The notes: generated from the sequence alone by a model not told the origin. A stretch of DNA of 64,000 bases from Mauremys mutica (GCF_020497125.1 NC_059075.1:57431321-57495320); one strand, 5' to 3'; counted from the first letter of the stretch, positions 33,865 through 44,692 are shown. Numbers and translations are program-made.

Positions 33865-34657
33865 GTCTCACCCCCACTTGGAGCTGTTGGGTTCCAATAT
33901 GGGGACCTGCATGGACTTTCCTAAACTAAAATCCTAGTTTAGATCTGGTAAAAGCTGCCACCACCCAATAAGGTACGTGTATTGGGACACAGTCCTTCCC
34001 CAAAATCCTTGGGGATCCCAAGAGCCCCAAATCCATGGAGTTCTTACACCCAGGAGAAATAAACCATTCCCCCCTGCTTCCTCCCCCCTCCCTTTTCCTA
34101 GGAGAGATACCGGGATCCACTACAGAGGGATGCTTCCCTCCTCCCCTTTCCCTGAGAATCCACCCAAGGAAAGATCAACCAAGTCCTTTACAGAAAAGAT
34201 TTATTAAAGACTAAAAAGAAAGTAACTGTCTCTGTAACCAAGATGGAACAATACACAGGGTTTAAATTTATCAATCTCTGGAGAGAATTCCCCCTCCTTT
34301 CTTTCTCTGTAAAAGCAATAACAGTACAGAATTAAAGAAATTCTATAGCAAAACACTGAATTGCAAATACAGAAATAAAAGTATAAGAATACTAGTTCCT
34401 TGCTAATACTCACTAGCTTGAATAGAACAATTTATTGCAGAAACCTGGGAGGACTTGATTAAGATGTCTGGACTCCCTCAACTCCCAAGAGAGACTCTCT
34501 AAAAAAACAAAGAACAGAGAAAAAAAACTTCCCTCCACAGGGATTTGAAATTATCTTGTCCCTGATTGGTCCTCTGGTCAGGTGTCCACAGGTACTGCTT
34601 GTTAACCCTTTACAGGTCGAAAACAAAACCTTAACCCTTAACTAACTGTTTATGACA
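33857..34657 (-). mobile_element. Solo LTR inserted in the DIRS-like element
   Basis: An 801-base block starts TGTCATAGGTCTC and ends TTTATGACA, giving TG...CA ends with TGTCATA/TATGACA inverted termini. It is bounded by an exact CCATG duplication (33852-33856 and 34658-34662). Removing it rejoins the DIRS-like coding sequence. Minus orientation is suggested by TTAACCCTTTACAGG and AATAAA-like placement and is uncertain. It carries no ORF. The retroviral or Gypsy parentage cannot be decided from the LTR alone. Confidence 0.8.
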
Positions 34658-34662
34658 CCATG

Positions 34663-35975
34663 TTTTCTGCTTGATTCTGGAGATTGACAAAGGCTGCCTT
34701 TTGGATGCTTTTCTTCTCCCGTGGTTGTGGGTCCTTCTGTATACCTTCCCTCCAGTGCCATTAATTCACAGAGTCCTCATGAAGATCAAGCAGGATGGGG
34801 TAAAGGTTATCCTCATAGTGCCAGCTTGGCCATGCCAGCACTGGATTGACATGCTGCTGGAGGACCTCTTGGTGGCTGCTCCGTTACAGCTACTGCTCCA
34901 GCCAGACCTGCTGTCCCAAAATCACAGCAGTCTTCCACATCCAAACCTGGCGGCTCTGCACCTCGCAACTTGGCTGCCTCATGGTTAAATGCAGAGGAGT
35001 AGGAGTGCTCGGCCAATGTCCAACAGGTCCTGTTCAACAGTAGAATGCCCTCCACCAGAGCAACCTATCTGGTCAAATGGAAGCAGTTCACATGTTGAAC
35101 CTCAAATAAAGGTATTCAGTCTCAGCAGGCCTCTCTGCAGTTAATCCTAGACTACCTTCTGCATCTCAAGCTCCAAGGCCTGTCCCTTTCCTCTATTAAG
35201 GTCCACTTGGCTGCTATTTCAGCCTTCCATCCTCTGTGTCAGGGCAGGTCGGTTTTCACTCAGGCAGTGATGGTCAGGTTCCTCAAAGGCCTGGAATGTC
35301 TCTACCCTCAAGTCCGGGACCCCATCCCTCCGTGGGATTTGAATCTAGTTGCAACTCATGGGTCCCCCCTCCGAGCTCTAGCTTCCTGCTCCCTCCTCCT
35401 CCTCCTCCTGGAAAGTCGCGTTCTTGGTTGCAATAACATCTGCCTGCAGGGTCTCTGAGATCATGGCACTTCCCTTGGAACTGCCCTATATGGTCTTCTA
35501 CAAGGACAAAGTCCAGCTGCAGCTGCACCCGGTGTTCCTGCCCAAGGTGGTCACACAGTTTCATATGGGCCAGGACATATACTTACTTGTCTTTTTCCCA
35601 AAGCCACATAAATTGGAGGAGAAGCATAGGTTGTATTCTCTAGATGTTAAGAGGGCTCTAGTCTTCTACACTGAAAGGACTAAGCCATTCCACAAGTCAA
35701 CACAATTGTTTATCACGTTGTCCAAGAGAATGAAAGGTTATCTAGTGTCTGCTCAAAGAATTTCTTCTTGGATCACTGCCTGTATTTGCTGCTGCTATGA
35801 TCAGGCAAAAGTTGCCCCCTCCAGCAATTGGAACTGCCCATTCAACCAGGGTGAAAGCCTCTTTGGCAGCTTTCCTAGCCCAGGTGCTGATCCAGCATAT
35901 CTGCAGGACAGCCATCAGGTCGTCCATCCACATGTTCATATCCCATTATGCATGTACCCAGCAGGTCTGGGATGA
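34663..35975 (+). pseudogene. DIRS-like RNase H end and tyrosine recombinase remnant
   Basis: Broken frames read TFPPVPLIHRVLMKIKQDGV, VILIVPAWPCQHWIDMLL and NHSSLPHPNLAALHLATWL, then SSIKVHLAAISAFHPLCQGR. The recombinase part includes AITSACRVSEIMALPLELPY, FLPKVVTQFHMGQDIYLLVF and KRMKGYLVSAQRISSWITAC. These are the conserved blocks of the DIRS tyrosine recombinase that integrates the circular cDNA. The R of ACRVSE could be the first catalytic Arg; the C-terminal H-x-x-R and Tyr region is scrambled by frameshifts. Confidence 0.68.
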
Positions 35976-37306
35976 TGCTGGCTTTGGTAGAGCAGTGTTG
36001 TATGCCACAAGACCATGAACTCCGAGCCCACTCCAAGGATACTGCTTGTGAATCACCTAGAATGGAATCAACGTGAGCAAGCACTCTTGGAAAAAAAAAT
36101 GGTTACCTACCTTTTCATAACTTGTTCTTCGAGAGGTGTTGCTCATGTCCATTCCATCGTCCACCCTCCTGCTCCTCTGTTGGAGTTGCTGGCAAGAAAG
36201 AACTAAGAGGGTGTAGGGCCAGCAGCACCTAAAATACCAGTACACGAGCACAGCACTCAAGAAGGCATCACAGCTGACCCTACAGATACTGCTAGGGCAA
36301 AAATCTCTGACGACTCTGCATGTGGGCATGCACACACCTAGAATAGAATGAACATGAGCAACACTTGAAGAAAAAATGGTTACCTACCTTTTTGTAACTG
36401 TTGTTCTTCAAGTGTCTCCTATGTACAGATCATTTCAGCCTGGATATCTCAAGTATGTGTTGATAATTTTATTTATGTCTCCTTCAGAGAGAAGCATGTG
36501 TAGCAATTTAACCAACAGGAAATTGGTGGTGGTGGGGGGGGTAAGCACATCAGGCTGATCCTGATATTAGCTGTGAATTGAGGAATGGACAGGGATCCAC
36601 ATTCATCCCAAAACTGTGCAACTAACTAACAAAACCTAATGTATTGCTAACAAAGAAATAGTGTTAACACCATCTCTAACATGGTGTCAAGATGCTTCTC
36701 CTACCCAGCCAGCATCCCTCCATTTTAGGATTGAGTCTCATCTGTGTTCTGATCTTGTCTAGACACCAGGACAAGACAACTGCCCTCTGGGTAGATGAGT
36801 CATCACTACCATTTGATTCTCTCTGAGAGAAAGAAAGAACGAAACCACTAAAGTATTGCCCCCATCTAACCTTGTCATGACATTAGAAAAGTCTACAAAC
36901 CTTGTGGCTTCAGTGGTTGATGACAGTTTTAAGAAAGTCTGCTTGGACATTTGACTTCTGTCCATTGATAGGAGGCGAACACCAACTGAGGAGATTGTGT
37001 TGTCTGTGCACCGTAACTGTATTGAAAACCCATGTGAAAGCACTCAAGGAAACTGGAGATCTTCACATAACACCAGAATGTTCCTATCACAACCTTCATA
37101 ACTTTCTTCATGAAGGGTGGTTTAAAAAAAGGGCAGTAGTTGGCCTAACTGCTGTACCACACATGTGAGAGAAGGTAATATTTTCCTTTCCCAAAGAGAG
37201 ATTAATCTCAGCCAACATTAGAACAAAATTCCCTTCTGCTAGATTTTACCAGTCATGAAGACCAAGCATCTAAATTTGTAGGTTGCAGTCAGGGTCTCCA
37301 CCTTAC

Positions 37307-37330
37307 CAAAAATAAATAAATAAATAAAAA
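37307..37330. repeat. (AAAT)n microsatellite
   Basis: Four to five AAAT units in a row. Confidence 0.85.
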
Positions 37331-38607
37331 TCTTGGACCTCGGTGACCAAAACTGGCAAATTCAGCCAGAATAGATGTCAGATTTGTCACATTCTCCAAT
37401 GTTGCGATCTCAGAGGTAACTATTTAAGCTGGTATTTAATCAACTGTAGCTACAAAGTAAATACTTTTCTCAATGAAAAATGTTTAACTTACTTTTACAT
37501 TATTCATGCAAATGAATACTTAGCCTAAGTTTTTCAGCTGTCTTAGATCAGGTTTTAAAAAAAAGTATATATTGCCAAAAAAGATCTGATCAACTATGGT
37601 GCAGCTAGCTGGTTTATTATGGTCTACAGTATTGTTTAGAATCATTGCTGTCAGTTATCAAGTTAGATTAGTATTATAAGACTTTAGTTGCCCAATAAAG
37701 GTTGAGACTTTAAATGGAATCATTCTGAACTGTCTGTTCCAATCATAGTTTGGAGTTCAGATACAGAAGCAGAGTATGTGCATAGATGAAGTTCCCCTTT
37801 TGGAAGATAGAAATTACTATAATATTTAGATATATGTCATAGCTGAAAACATTTTTAAAATCAGGAGGCATATTTTTGGTGTGTTGCATAGTGAAATCAG
37901 TATGCTACTTCTACTTTTTCTCTTGTTCTTTTTCCCTCTTTTGAGTAAATTGATTGTTGTATTACCAGCCTTCCAGAATAACATGCTTTAATAACCAGTA
38001 ACGTGTATCTTAAAGGAAGTGAAAATACAGTCTTACTTTTGCTGATCTACTTCTGTGTCTTGTGTTCTGTCAAGGTGATTTCTAGGGTGAAAGGGAAGTT
38101 CAGACTCTGTGTGCATTAATTTCTAATGACTATGGGGAAATGTGTAAGAATAGAGTGAAATTAAGAATCTTGGTATGCTATTTTGAAAAATCTGGAGTTA
38201 GCATAGAGAAGTAATGCAAAGATGAAAATTGACAACACAAACATTCCTAGAGATGGTCTCAAAGCTTTTACGTTTGGATCTATATCCGGATCTGAACTTC
38301 TCTCAGCTTGGGGCATGTTAAGTTATTGGATTTTTATTCAGGCCCATCTCTGACAATAACCAAAGCACATTTGGAAGAACATATTTCATTTATTTGGAAC
38401 AGCATATTTCCTTTGCTCCTGGTTCAGTATATTCAGTTTTACAAGGGAACTGTACAGCAAAAGGAGGGGAAAAATCATAGTAATGGAGCTGGAAAATATC
38501 AGTCTCTCTGACCTAAACAACATTATTGAAAATACTGCTGTCTCTTTCTCCTGCTCCTCTTTTTCTAAAAGATGTTGGAAAAATAGCCACAGCTGCTTTA
38601 CAATGTG

Positions 38608-38803
38608 TATAGTAGGTCTTGTCAACAATTTTCTATCAAAACTGTTTGACAGAAAATTGAGGATTTTTCCTTTTAACTGAACGTTGTCATGGAGAGTGTA
38701 TGTGTGTTTTTTCTGTCAGTTTTGATGAAAAAGAAATGGTTTGCATTTTCATTAAAATTTTCTGCGAAGGGGAATTTTCTTTCCAATCAGCTCTACTGTG
38801 GAA
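38608..38803. repeat. Possible MITE (TAG-type ends, AAAATTTT core)
   Basis: The left part GTAGGTCTTGTCAACAATTTT and the right part AATTTTCTTTCCAATCAGCT are roughly inverted, with CTGTTTGACAG / CTGTCAGTTTTGA inside. No duplication is clear. Confidence 0.35.
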
Positions 38804-39589
38804 GTACTATGCTTTATCGTTGTATTTGCCTGATCGTAATTGAAACAATCATCTCCTTGGAAAATGTGATGATGACTCAAATTTGAGTGAGGAGAGACTG
38901 AGTGGCAGTGTTTTTTACTTCTCTTTCCTTCTTCCTGCCCCCAGCCCCCGCATATAACATTGCATATAACTTGATCCCTTCTCCACACTCTTCGAAAGAT
39001 GTCTCTTTAATTTTTTTGCAAAAATACGAAACTGTATGGCAATATGCAGCTATCCTTGTACCACTATTGATCTATTTGTTACATCCCAATTTAATGGGAG
39101 CAATCTCTAGTAGAGAATCTATTACAAAATTAATAAATAGCAGTTTTCTTTATCTTGTTGCTTTTCCACATCATCTTATTTACTCACTTTGTTCTCTTTT
39201 TCATTTTTTTTCTTCTCCTTCGTGTTACACGTATGTAGGAACTAACATTCATAGATTTTAAGGCCAGAAAAGATCATTGTGATCATTTACTCTCACCTCC
39301 TGTATACCACAGGCCATAGGACTTCCCTGAATATCATGATCCAGCTTCAGGCAGGCTTGTTTGTTCACTGAATAAACAGTTGTATGAGTTACTGACAAGT
39401 CAGGTTAATTGCTGCCTAATGTTACACTTGGGGCACATGTAGCAAGTATTTTATTTCTAGCCATTTCTGGTCATATGTATAAAAGGAACTGCTTTAGATA
39501 TCAAAAGGCCAATAGGTTGCTATATTAATATTGTAACTTAAATTGTATAGAGAGATTAATACTGTCAATTTCTCTTTCTCAATTATTAG

Positions 39590-39758
39590 TGGAAACAACA
39601 GAACAGCCGCACCCATCGCCCTGCCTATTGAGGAGGTACTTGAGACCCTGCAAGACCTGATTACTTATTTCCAGCCTCCAGAAGAAGAACTAGAACATGA
39701 AGATAAGCAAAACAAACTTCGCTCACTCAAAAACAGACAAAATTTGTTCAAAGAAGAG
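39590..39758 (+). CDS. RYR3: RYR3 exon, RIH domain with paralogue-diagnostic linker (GNNRTAAP)
   Basis: The exon opens after AATTATTAG and completes Ser, then reads [40 protein letters not shown] and [16 protein letters not shown] before GTGAGG (169 bases). The segment between the two helices is the part of the N-terminus where RYR paralogues differ most. RYR1 and RYR2 carry longer, unrelated loops there, while GNNRTAAP is what I recall for RYR3. NRQNLF-EE is a universal RYR motif. This exon gives the firmest paralogue call in the window. Confidence 0.95.
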
Positions 39759-40229
39759 GTGAGGGGAAATTATTAGATTGCGTCAGCATATCCTATAACT
39801 AGCATTAATAGGAAAGCAAAATGTTCATTTCCAGAGGCATGAACACTGGGATTTGTATGTACATATTTGCTGTGGGTATATGTAGTAAATTGTAAAATCA
39901 TATGCTACATTGCTGTTAGCATGCACCTTTGACTGCCTCACCTGGTCGCGGTCTACTAATCCATGTCCATTTGTATTTAGTCTAATATTTCACTCTTCTG
40001 AGCATCTTCAAACAAGTGTCATTATTAACGAAATCATACTGACACAAAAAAGTGACTTATTCTCTCCCCCCGACTCCCTCAATTACACTAGAGGCCCAAG
40101 ATGGCGTACGTTAAGTCTTGGACCAATGATGAGTTTAAGGTCTGATAGCTTGCCAACCCCCAAGGGTTAGAAACATGAGCTTTATACTGCAGAGGAATCC
40201 CAGTTTTACGAAAGGGGAAACATTACTTA
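39759..40229. other. Intron, nothing recognised
   Basis: Donor-proximal intron before the CR1 fragment; unrecognised. Confidence 0.55.
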
Positions 40230-40528
40230 ATTCTAGCTTTGTTAGGCCCATCTTTAAAAAAGGGAAGGAGGAGGATCCGGGGAACTACAGGCCAGTCAGC
40301 CTCACCTCAGTCCCTGGAAAAATCATGGAGCAAGTCCTCAAGGAATCAATTCTGAAGCACTAAGAGTAGAGGAAAGTGATCAGGAACAGTCAGCATGGAT
40401 TCACCAAGGGCAAGTCATGCCAGACTAACCTAATTGCATTCTCTGACGAGATAACTGTCTCTGTGGATGAGGGGAAAGCAGTGAACATGTTATTCCTTGA
40501 CTTCAGCAAAGATTTTGATACAGTCTCC

Positions 40529-40717
40529 TACAAAAGTCCTGTGGCACCTTATAGACCAACAGATGTATTGGAGCATAAGCTTTTGTGGGTGAATACCCAC
40601 TTTTGTATTCACCCACGAAAGCTTATGCACCAATACATCTGTTAGTCTATAAGGTGCCACAGGACTATTTTGTTGCTTTTTACAGATCCAGACTAACACG
40701 GCTACCCCTCTGATACT
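40529..40717. repeat. Foldback repeat inserted in CR1
   Basis: Arms at about 40533-40600 and 40602-40670 are inverted copies (GTGGCACCTTATAGACCAAC against its complement), so one strand folds into a long hairpin. It ends CCTCTGATACT, the complement of the AGTATCAGAGG start of the copies at 1121 and 52268. Flanks are AGTCTCC at 40522-40528 and 40718-40724. The right arm has CACCCACGAAAGCTTATGCA, the 3' half of the hammerhead-like core, but the CUGAUGA box is lost. Confidence 0.75.
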
Positions 40718-41060
40718 AGTCTCCCACAGTATTCTTGCCAGCAAGTTAAAGAAGTATGGGCTGGATGAATGGACTATAAGGTGGATAGAAAGCTGGCTAG
40801 ATCGTCGGGCCCAACGGGTAGTGATCAATGGCTCCATGTCTAGTTGGCAGCCGGTATCAAGCGGAGTGCCCCAAGGGTCGGTCCTGGGGCCGGTTTTGTT
40901 CAATATCTTCATTAATGATCTAGAGGATGGTGTGGACTGCACCGTCAGCATGACTTATGAGGAGAGGCTGAGGGAACTGGGATTGTTTAGTCTGCAGAAG
41001 AGAAGAATGAGGGGGGATTTCAACTACCTGAAAAGGGGTTCCAAAGAGGATGGATCTAGA

Positions 41061-41297
41061 TGAAGGATCGGCAACCTTTGGCATGTGGCTTGACAGGGTA
41101 AGCATCCTGGCAGGCCAGGCCAGTCTGTTTACCTGCCACGTCCGCAGGTTCGGCCGATCGCGGCTCCCACTTTCTGCGGTTTACCACTCCAGGCTAATGG
41201 TAGCGGTGGGAAGTGGCAGCCAGCACATCCCTCAGCCCGTGCCACTTCCCGCAGCCCCCATTGGCCTAGGATGGTGAACCGCAGCCAGTGGGAGCCT
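41061..41297. mobile_element. Non-autonomous hAT-like element inserted in CR1
   Basis: A GATCTAGA duplication (41053-41060 and 41298-41305) of 8 bases flanks a GC-rich block. It begins with GGATCGGCAACCTTTGGCAT and contains CCGCAGGTTCGGCCGATCGC and CCCCCATTGGCCTAGGATGG. The GATCGGCAACCTTTGGCA end is one I recall from turtle hAT MITEs. The right end is shortened, so the inverted partner end is missing. Confidence 0.72.
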
Positions 41298-41539
41298 GAT
41301 CTAGACTGTTCTCAGTGGTACCAGATGACAGAACAAGGAGTAATGGTCTCAAGTTGCAATGGACTCTCCTTCCTTAGAGGTTTTTAAGGTCATGCTTGAG
41401 AAAGCCCTGGCTGGGATGATTTAGTTGGGGATTGGTCCTGCTTTGAGCAGGAGGTTGGACTAAATGACCTCCTGAGGTTCCTTCCAACCCTGATATTCTA
41501 TGATTATTATAAAGTAATGAAAATGAGTTACAACTACAA

Positions 41540-42362
41540 GGGACATAAAAGGCAATAAAAAGAGGTTCTATAATACTTTATAAGCAAGAGAAAGATGAAA
41601 GAAAGTAAAGGTTCTGTACTTAATGGGGAAGGAGAGCAAAAAACAGATGAGACAGAGAAGGCTCATGTGTTTAATGCTTTTTATTGCTTCAGTCTTCATT
41701 AAAAAGATTAATTGTGACCAGATGCTTAACACAGTTAATATTAACAAGAGGGAAGGACCTCATGACAGAATAAGGAATGGACAGGTTAAACAATATTTGG
41801 ATAAGTTAGATATATTCATATAGACGGGGTCTGATGAAATTCACCCAAGTTACTAGCTGAAGCAGTATCTTAACTTTCAGTGATTAATTTCAAGAACTCA
41901 TGGAGGACAGGTGAGGTCCCTAATGACGGGAGAAGAGGAAACAGAGTACCAATCTTCAAAACAGGGGGAAAGGAGGAAGTAGGGTGTAGTGGTGCTGGAA
42001 CAATTTTGATAGTGGAGGTGTTGAAGGCAGAAACTATGTATTTGGGTTGTTATAACTACTTTAAGCCTGGGGGTACGGCAGCAACCCCAGCACCCCTGGT
42101 TCCAGCACCTATGTTAGGGTGTTATAGACCAGTCAGCCTAACTTACATATTCAGAAACATATTTGAATAAATTATTAAACGATCAATTTATTCAAAGCTA
42201 AAGGATAAAAAGCTGGTAAGTAATAGCCAACATGGATTTGTCAAGAACAAATCATGCTAAACCAACCTAATTTCCTCCTTTGACAAGGTAACCGGTCTAG
42301 TGGGAAAGGGGGAAGCAGTAGATGTGATGTATTTTGACTTCTGTAAAGCTTTTGACACATTC
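41540..42362 (+). mobile_element. Older CR1 fragment
   Basis: Decayed ORF2 pieces include GVCRP-type phrase CYRPVSLTYIF near 42120-42150, NSQHGFVKN near 42220 and GKGEAVDVMYFDFCKAFDTF at 42302-42361. The sequence from 41540 parallels 7220-7900, so this is the same old subfamily as the copy at 6340. A 127-base element sits inside (41988-42114), and the RT stops where a GC-rich insert begins. Confidence 0.78.
41988..42114. mobile_element. 127-base hAT-type MITE inserted in CR1
   Basis: The 8-base duplication TAGGGTGT lies at 41980-41987 and 42115-42122. Inverted ends share GGTGCTGGAAC (left) and GTTCCAGCACC (right). The CR1 sequence rejoins at GTTATAGACCAGTCAGCC. Its small size and 8-base duplication fit a hAT MITE. 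Confidence 0.8.
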
Positions 42363-43010
42363 CCGTTTCCCCCCCAGATTAACTCCGGGGCTCGTCCTCC
42401 CGTGGTCCCTGGAGAGTCTCTCCTGTCCAGCGTGCTCTGCAGGTGTCCCCCGCCAGGCTGCGCCACTCAGCCCCACCTGCGGGGTCCCGTCCCCCCCCAC
42501 CCCGGGCTCCGGGCTCCTGCGCCGCGCCAGGGTCCCCCATCCAGACAGCGCGGCCTGCGGCCTTGCCCTGAGGGCCCGGCCCCGGGGAGCCCCTCGCCCA
42601 GACTCCCCAGTGCAAGGCACCAGACCCCCACCGCTCACCTTCCGTCCTGCACCGCCGCCTGTCCCCGGCCTGCTCCCGGCGCTCGGTGCACTCCTTGTGG
42701 GGCTCGCCAGCCAGGCGGCCTTAAAGGCACAGGGGCCCTTTTGCCACCTGCCACATTAGCAAGGTGCAGGGAGCGCTTGGCCGCCAAGCCCTGAGCCGCC
42801 ACAGGAGGTGGCTGCGGCGATGTTGGGGCCGTGCTGAGCGTGGGGTGCGATGGCCGAGGAGCCGGCCCCCTCGCTCCTCCAGCCACGCCTGCCGTGCCCA
42901 CCCCCCATGGCTCCTCCGGCCGTGCTGCCGCCAGCGCTGGCCCGGCAGGTGCCGCTTTTTGAAAATGTGCTGAGGGGAAGCGACTGCTTCCTCTGCACCC
43001 CGCTAGCTAT
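42363..43010. repeat. GC-rich, CpG-rich insert of unknown family
   Basis: About 640 bases of markedly GC-rich sequence with many CpGs sit between an AT-rich CR1 remnant and AT-rich intron. It runs from CCCCCCAGATTAACTCCGGG to GGGGTGC-type GCACCCCGCTAGCTATGCTA. The latter resembles a DNA-transposon end of the form TAGCATAGCTAGCGGGGTGC on the minus strand. ORFs of up to 164 codons here are composition artefacts. It could be the 5' part of a reverse-oriented DNA transposon or an old CpG island. Confidence 0.5.
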
Positions 43011-43394
43011 GCTACTGACTTGAATTAGTTGATTTCATTTATAAAAAAGGAAAGTTCTGCTTCTAGAGCAGTTTCTTTGGGAGTCGGATTCTATTAACAG
43101 AAAATGTAAAGAAGGCCTTTGTAAGATTGTCGTGCTCTTTATTCCTTAATGTGTACAGCATTTAGATTAAACTCTAATGGGCAAACCAACAAAAAAAAAA
43201 AGCTGAATTATCCTCAAAAGAGATATTTACAGAAAAATACATGTTCAAAAAACTCTAATTTCAAGCACAATAGTTCCCTATTTGTTTAAAACAATATTGG
43301 CTTTTAAGCTTGTAGCTCAGAAAATGTGTTAAAATGTAAAGGAATATTTTTTGGCATATGCAAATATTTTCCTCTATATTATGTCCTTTTTTAG

Positions 43395-43530
43395 GGAATG
43401 CTGGCACTAGTTTTGAACTGCATCGATCGCTTAAACGTCTACAACAGTGCAGCTCATTTTGCGGGAGTTGCAAGGGAGGAAAGTGGAACAGCATGGAAGG
43501 AAATTCTGAATCTCCTTTACAAATTGCTAG
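43395..43530 (+). CDS. RYR3: RYR3 exon, RIH domain ([18 protein letters not shown])
   Basis: The exon starts in phase 0 after TTTTTTAG with [20 protein letters not shown], then [20 protein letters not shown] and LYKLL. It leaves one base (G) of a split Ala codon before GTGAGT (136 bases). The pattern of hydrophobic helices with CIDRLNVY is typical of the RIH armadillo-like bundle. A hAT-transposase remnant begins within 100 bases downstream of the donor, yet the donor remains consensus. [11 protein letters not shown] is RYR1/RYR3-like; RYR2 has ECIDRLHVY (recalled). Confidence 0.94.
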
Positions 43531-43599
43531 GTGAGTTCTCAAGCAGTCCATTGTACTGTAAGAACTTTTTTCCCATCCCTTGAAAAAAGATTTTTATGT

Positions 43600-44320
43600 T
43601 GGATATATGCTGCCATGTGAACTACATTATTTGTTTTACCTGCAATTCTGTCGTATATTTCATGTTATAGCAGTTTCGGATGATGACCCAGCACATGTTC
43701 ATTTTAAGAACACTTTCACAGCAGATTTGACAAAACGCAAAGAAGGTACCAATGTGAGATTTTTAAAAATAGCTAATGCACTCAACTCAAGGTTTAAGAA
43801 TCTGAAGTGCTGTCCAAAATCTGAGAGGGACGAGATGTGGAGCATGCTTTCAGAAGTCTTAAAAGAGCAACACTCAGTTGTGGAAACTACAGAACCTGAA
43901 CCACCAAAAAAGAAAATCAACCTTCTGCTGGTGGCATCTGACTCGGATAATGAAAATGAACATGCGTCGGTCCACACTGCTTTGGATTGTTATCAAGCAG
44001 AAACTATCATCAGCATGGACATATGTCCTCTAGAATGGTGGTTGAAGCATGAAGAGACAGATGAATCGTTAGAGCATCTGTCACGTAAATTTCTTGCTAC
44101 GCCGGCTAGCCTGAAGAGAAAAGAGTACATAGGAAGCAAGCAGCTCCCAACCAAGATACATATGTTTGCAGCAACTGCCAAAGATCATGCAAATCTTGGA
44201 TCAGACTATTCAGTCACATGGAACATTGCAAATCATCTACATTATTGGCTGAAATTCCCACCATCTTGCACAGATGAAAGGATGCCAGCACAATCCCTTT
44301 TATAAGAGTTTGTTAACTAG
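43600..44320 (+). pseudogene. hAT-family transposase remnant (C-terminal part)
   Basis: An open frame of about 240 codons begins in the first 100 bases of the intron after the exon ending at 43530. It reads VIAVSDDDPAHVHFKNTFTA, LKIANALNSRFKNLKCCPKS, EPPKKKINLLLVASDSDNEN, then MDICPLEWWLKHEETDESLE and HLSRKFLATPAS. The CPLEWW...LA-KFLA-PAS block is the start of the hAT C-terminal dimerisation domain, here lacking the usual ERLFS continuation. The catalytic N-terminal part is absent and the last 50 residues look unrelated. It is a dead fragment inserted near a splice donor. Confidence 0.72.
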
Positions 44321-44340
44321 AGGGCAAGCTAATATTCTGG

Positions 44341-44359
44341 AGAGAGAGAGAGAGAGAGA
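44341..44359. repeat. (AG)n microsatellite
   Basis: About nine AG dinucleotides immediately after the hAT remnant. Confidence 0.85.
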
Positions 44360-44692
44360 TCTGACTTGTTGGCAAACAGAAGTGGTTTAGTTCTGGAAGC
44401 ATGGACAGACTCATGTTGCTGTGGTCTGTTTGCTAAAGGTTGGTTTAAACAATAAGGTTTGGAACCAGAAACACACTTCCTCAAAGTGCAATGGTTTTTA
44501 GATCCTGGATATTGGTATAGGCCCATCTTTATCTTACATATGAGAATATTCTCTCTTATTTTCCTGAAGAAAAAAAAATAATTCACTCCTACATGGACAC
44601 CATAAACACATTTTATAAATAAACCACACAAGCACTGAGTGTTGCATCACAAGTTTTTCTACTTTTCTAGGTGTGGTGTTTAGTTTTTTCTA

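Larger units (their letters stand above)
32390..36412 (+). mobile_element. DIRS-like tyrosine-recombinase retroelement with inverted ends
   Basis: The left end near 32395-32480 (TGCTCATGTAGATTCCATTC, GGTGTGTGCACGCCCACATG) is the inverted copy of about 36305-36385 (CATGTGGGCATGCACACACC, then TGAACATGAGCAACACTTGA). Between them lie RT-like frames (33133-33429), an RNase H-like frame (33457-33864) and a tyrosine-recombinase-like frame (35424-35975), all in sense with RYR3. Near 36040-36180 a second copy of the end motif ('ATGGTTACCTACCTTTTCAT') gives the internal complementary arrangement typical of DIRS elements. The gag and RT core (no YLDD block) are largely deleted, and a solo LTR splits the element at 33857-34657. 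It is a dead copy. Confidence 0.78.
36413..39589. other. Intron, mostly unrecognised
   Basis: AT-rich intron with an (AAAT)n microsatellite at 37307-37330 and a possible MITE near 38608-38803. ORFs at 36759-37043 and 38902-39261 show no motif. Ends in AATTATTAG. Confidence 0.5.
40230..41515 (+). mobile_element. CR1 LINE fragment, interrupted twice
   Basis: RT pieces follow in order: [20 protein letters not shown] (40240-40310), [31 protein letters not shown], then [35 protein letters not shown] and [17 protein letters not shown]. The 3' UTR follows, with GGTTGGACTAAATGACCTCC and the end ATTCTATGATT near 41505. Two foreign blocks, at 40529-40717 and 41061-41297, sit inside with their own duplications. 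It belongs to the same subfamily as the copy at 26143-29800. Confidence 0.85.

Noticed and set aside
33857..34657. Intact endogenous retrovirus
   Set aside because: Only an LTR-like block is present; there is no internal coding region between the two duplication copies.
38902..39261. 119-codon ORF
   Set aside because: Hydrophobic low-complexity sequence from T-rich intron; no motif or conserved context.
42300..42794. 164-codon Pro/Arg-rich ORF and overlapping ORFs in the GC-rich block
   Set aside because: GC-rich DNA lacks stop codons by chance. Several frames on both strands are open at once, and the N-terminus is a CR1 RT piece (GKGEAVDVMYFDF) running into unrelated sequence.
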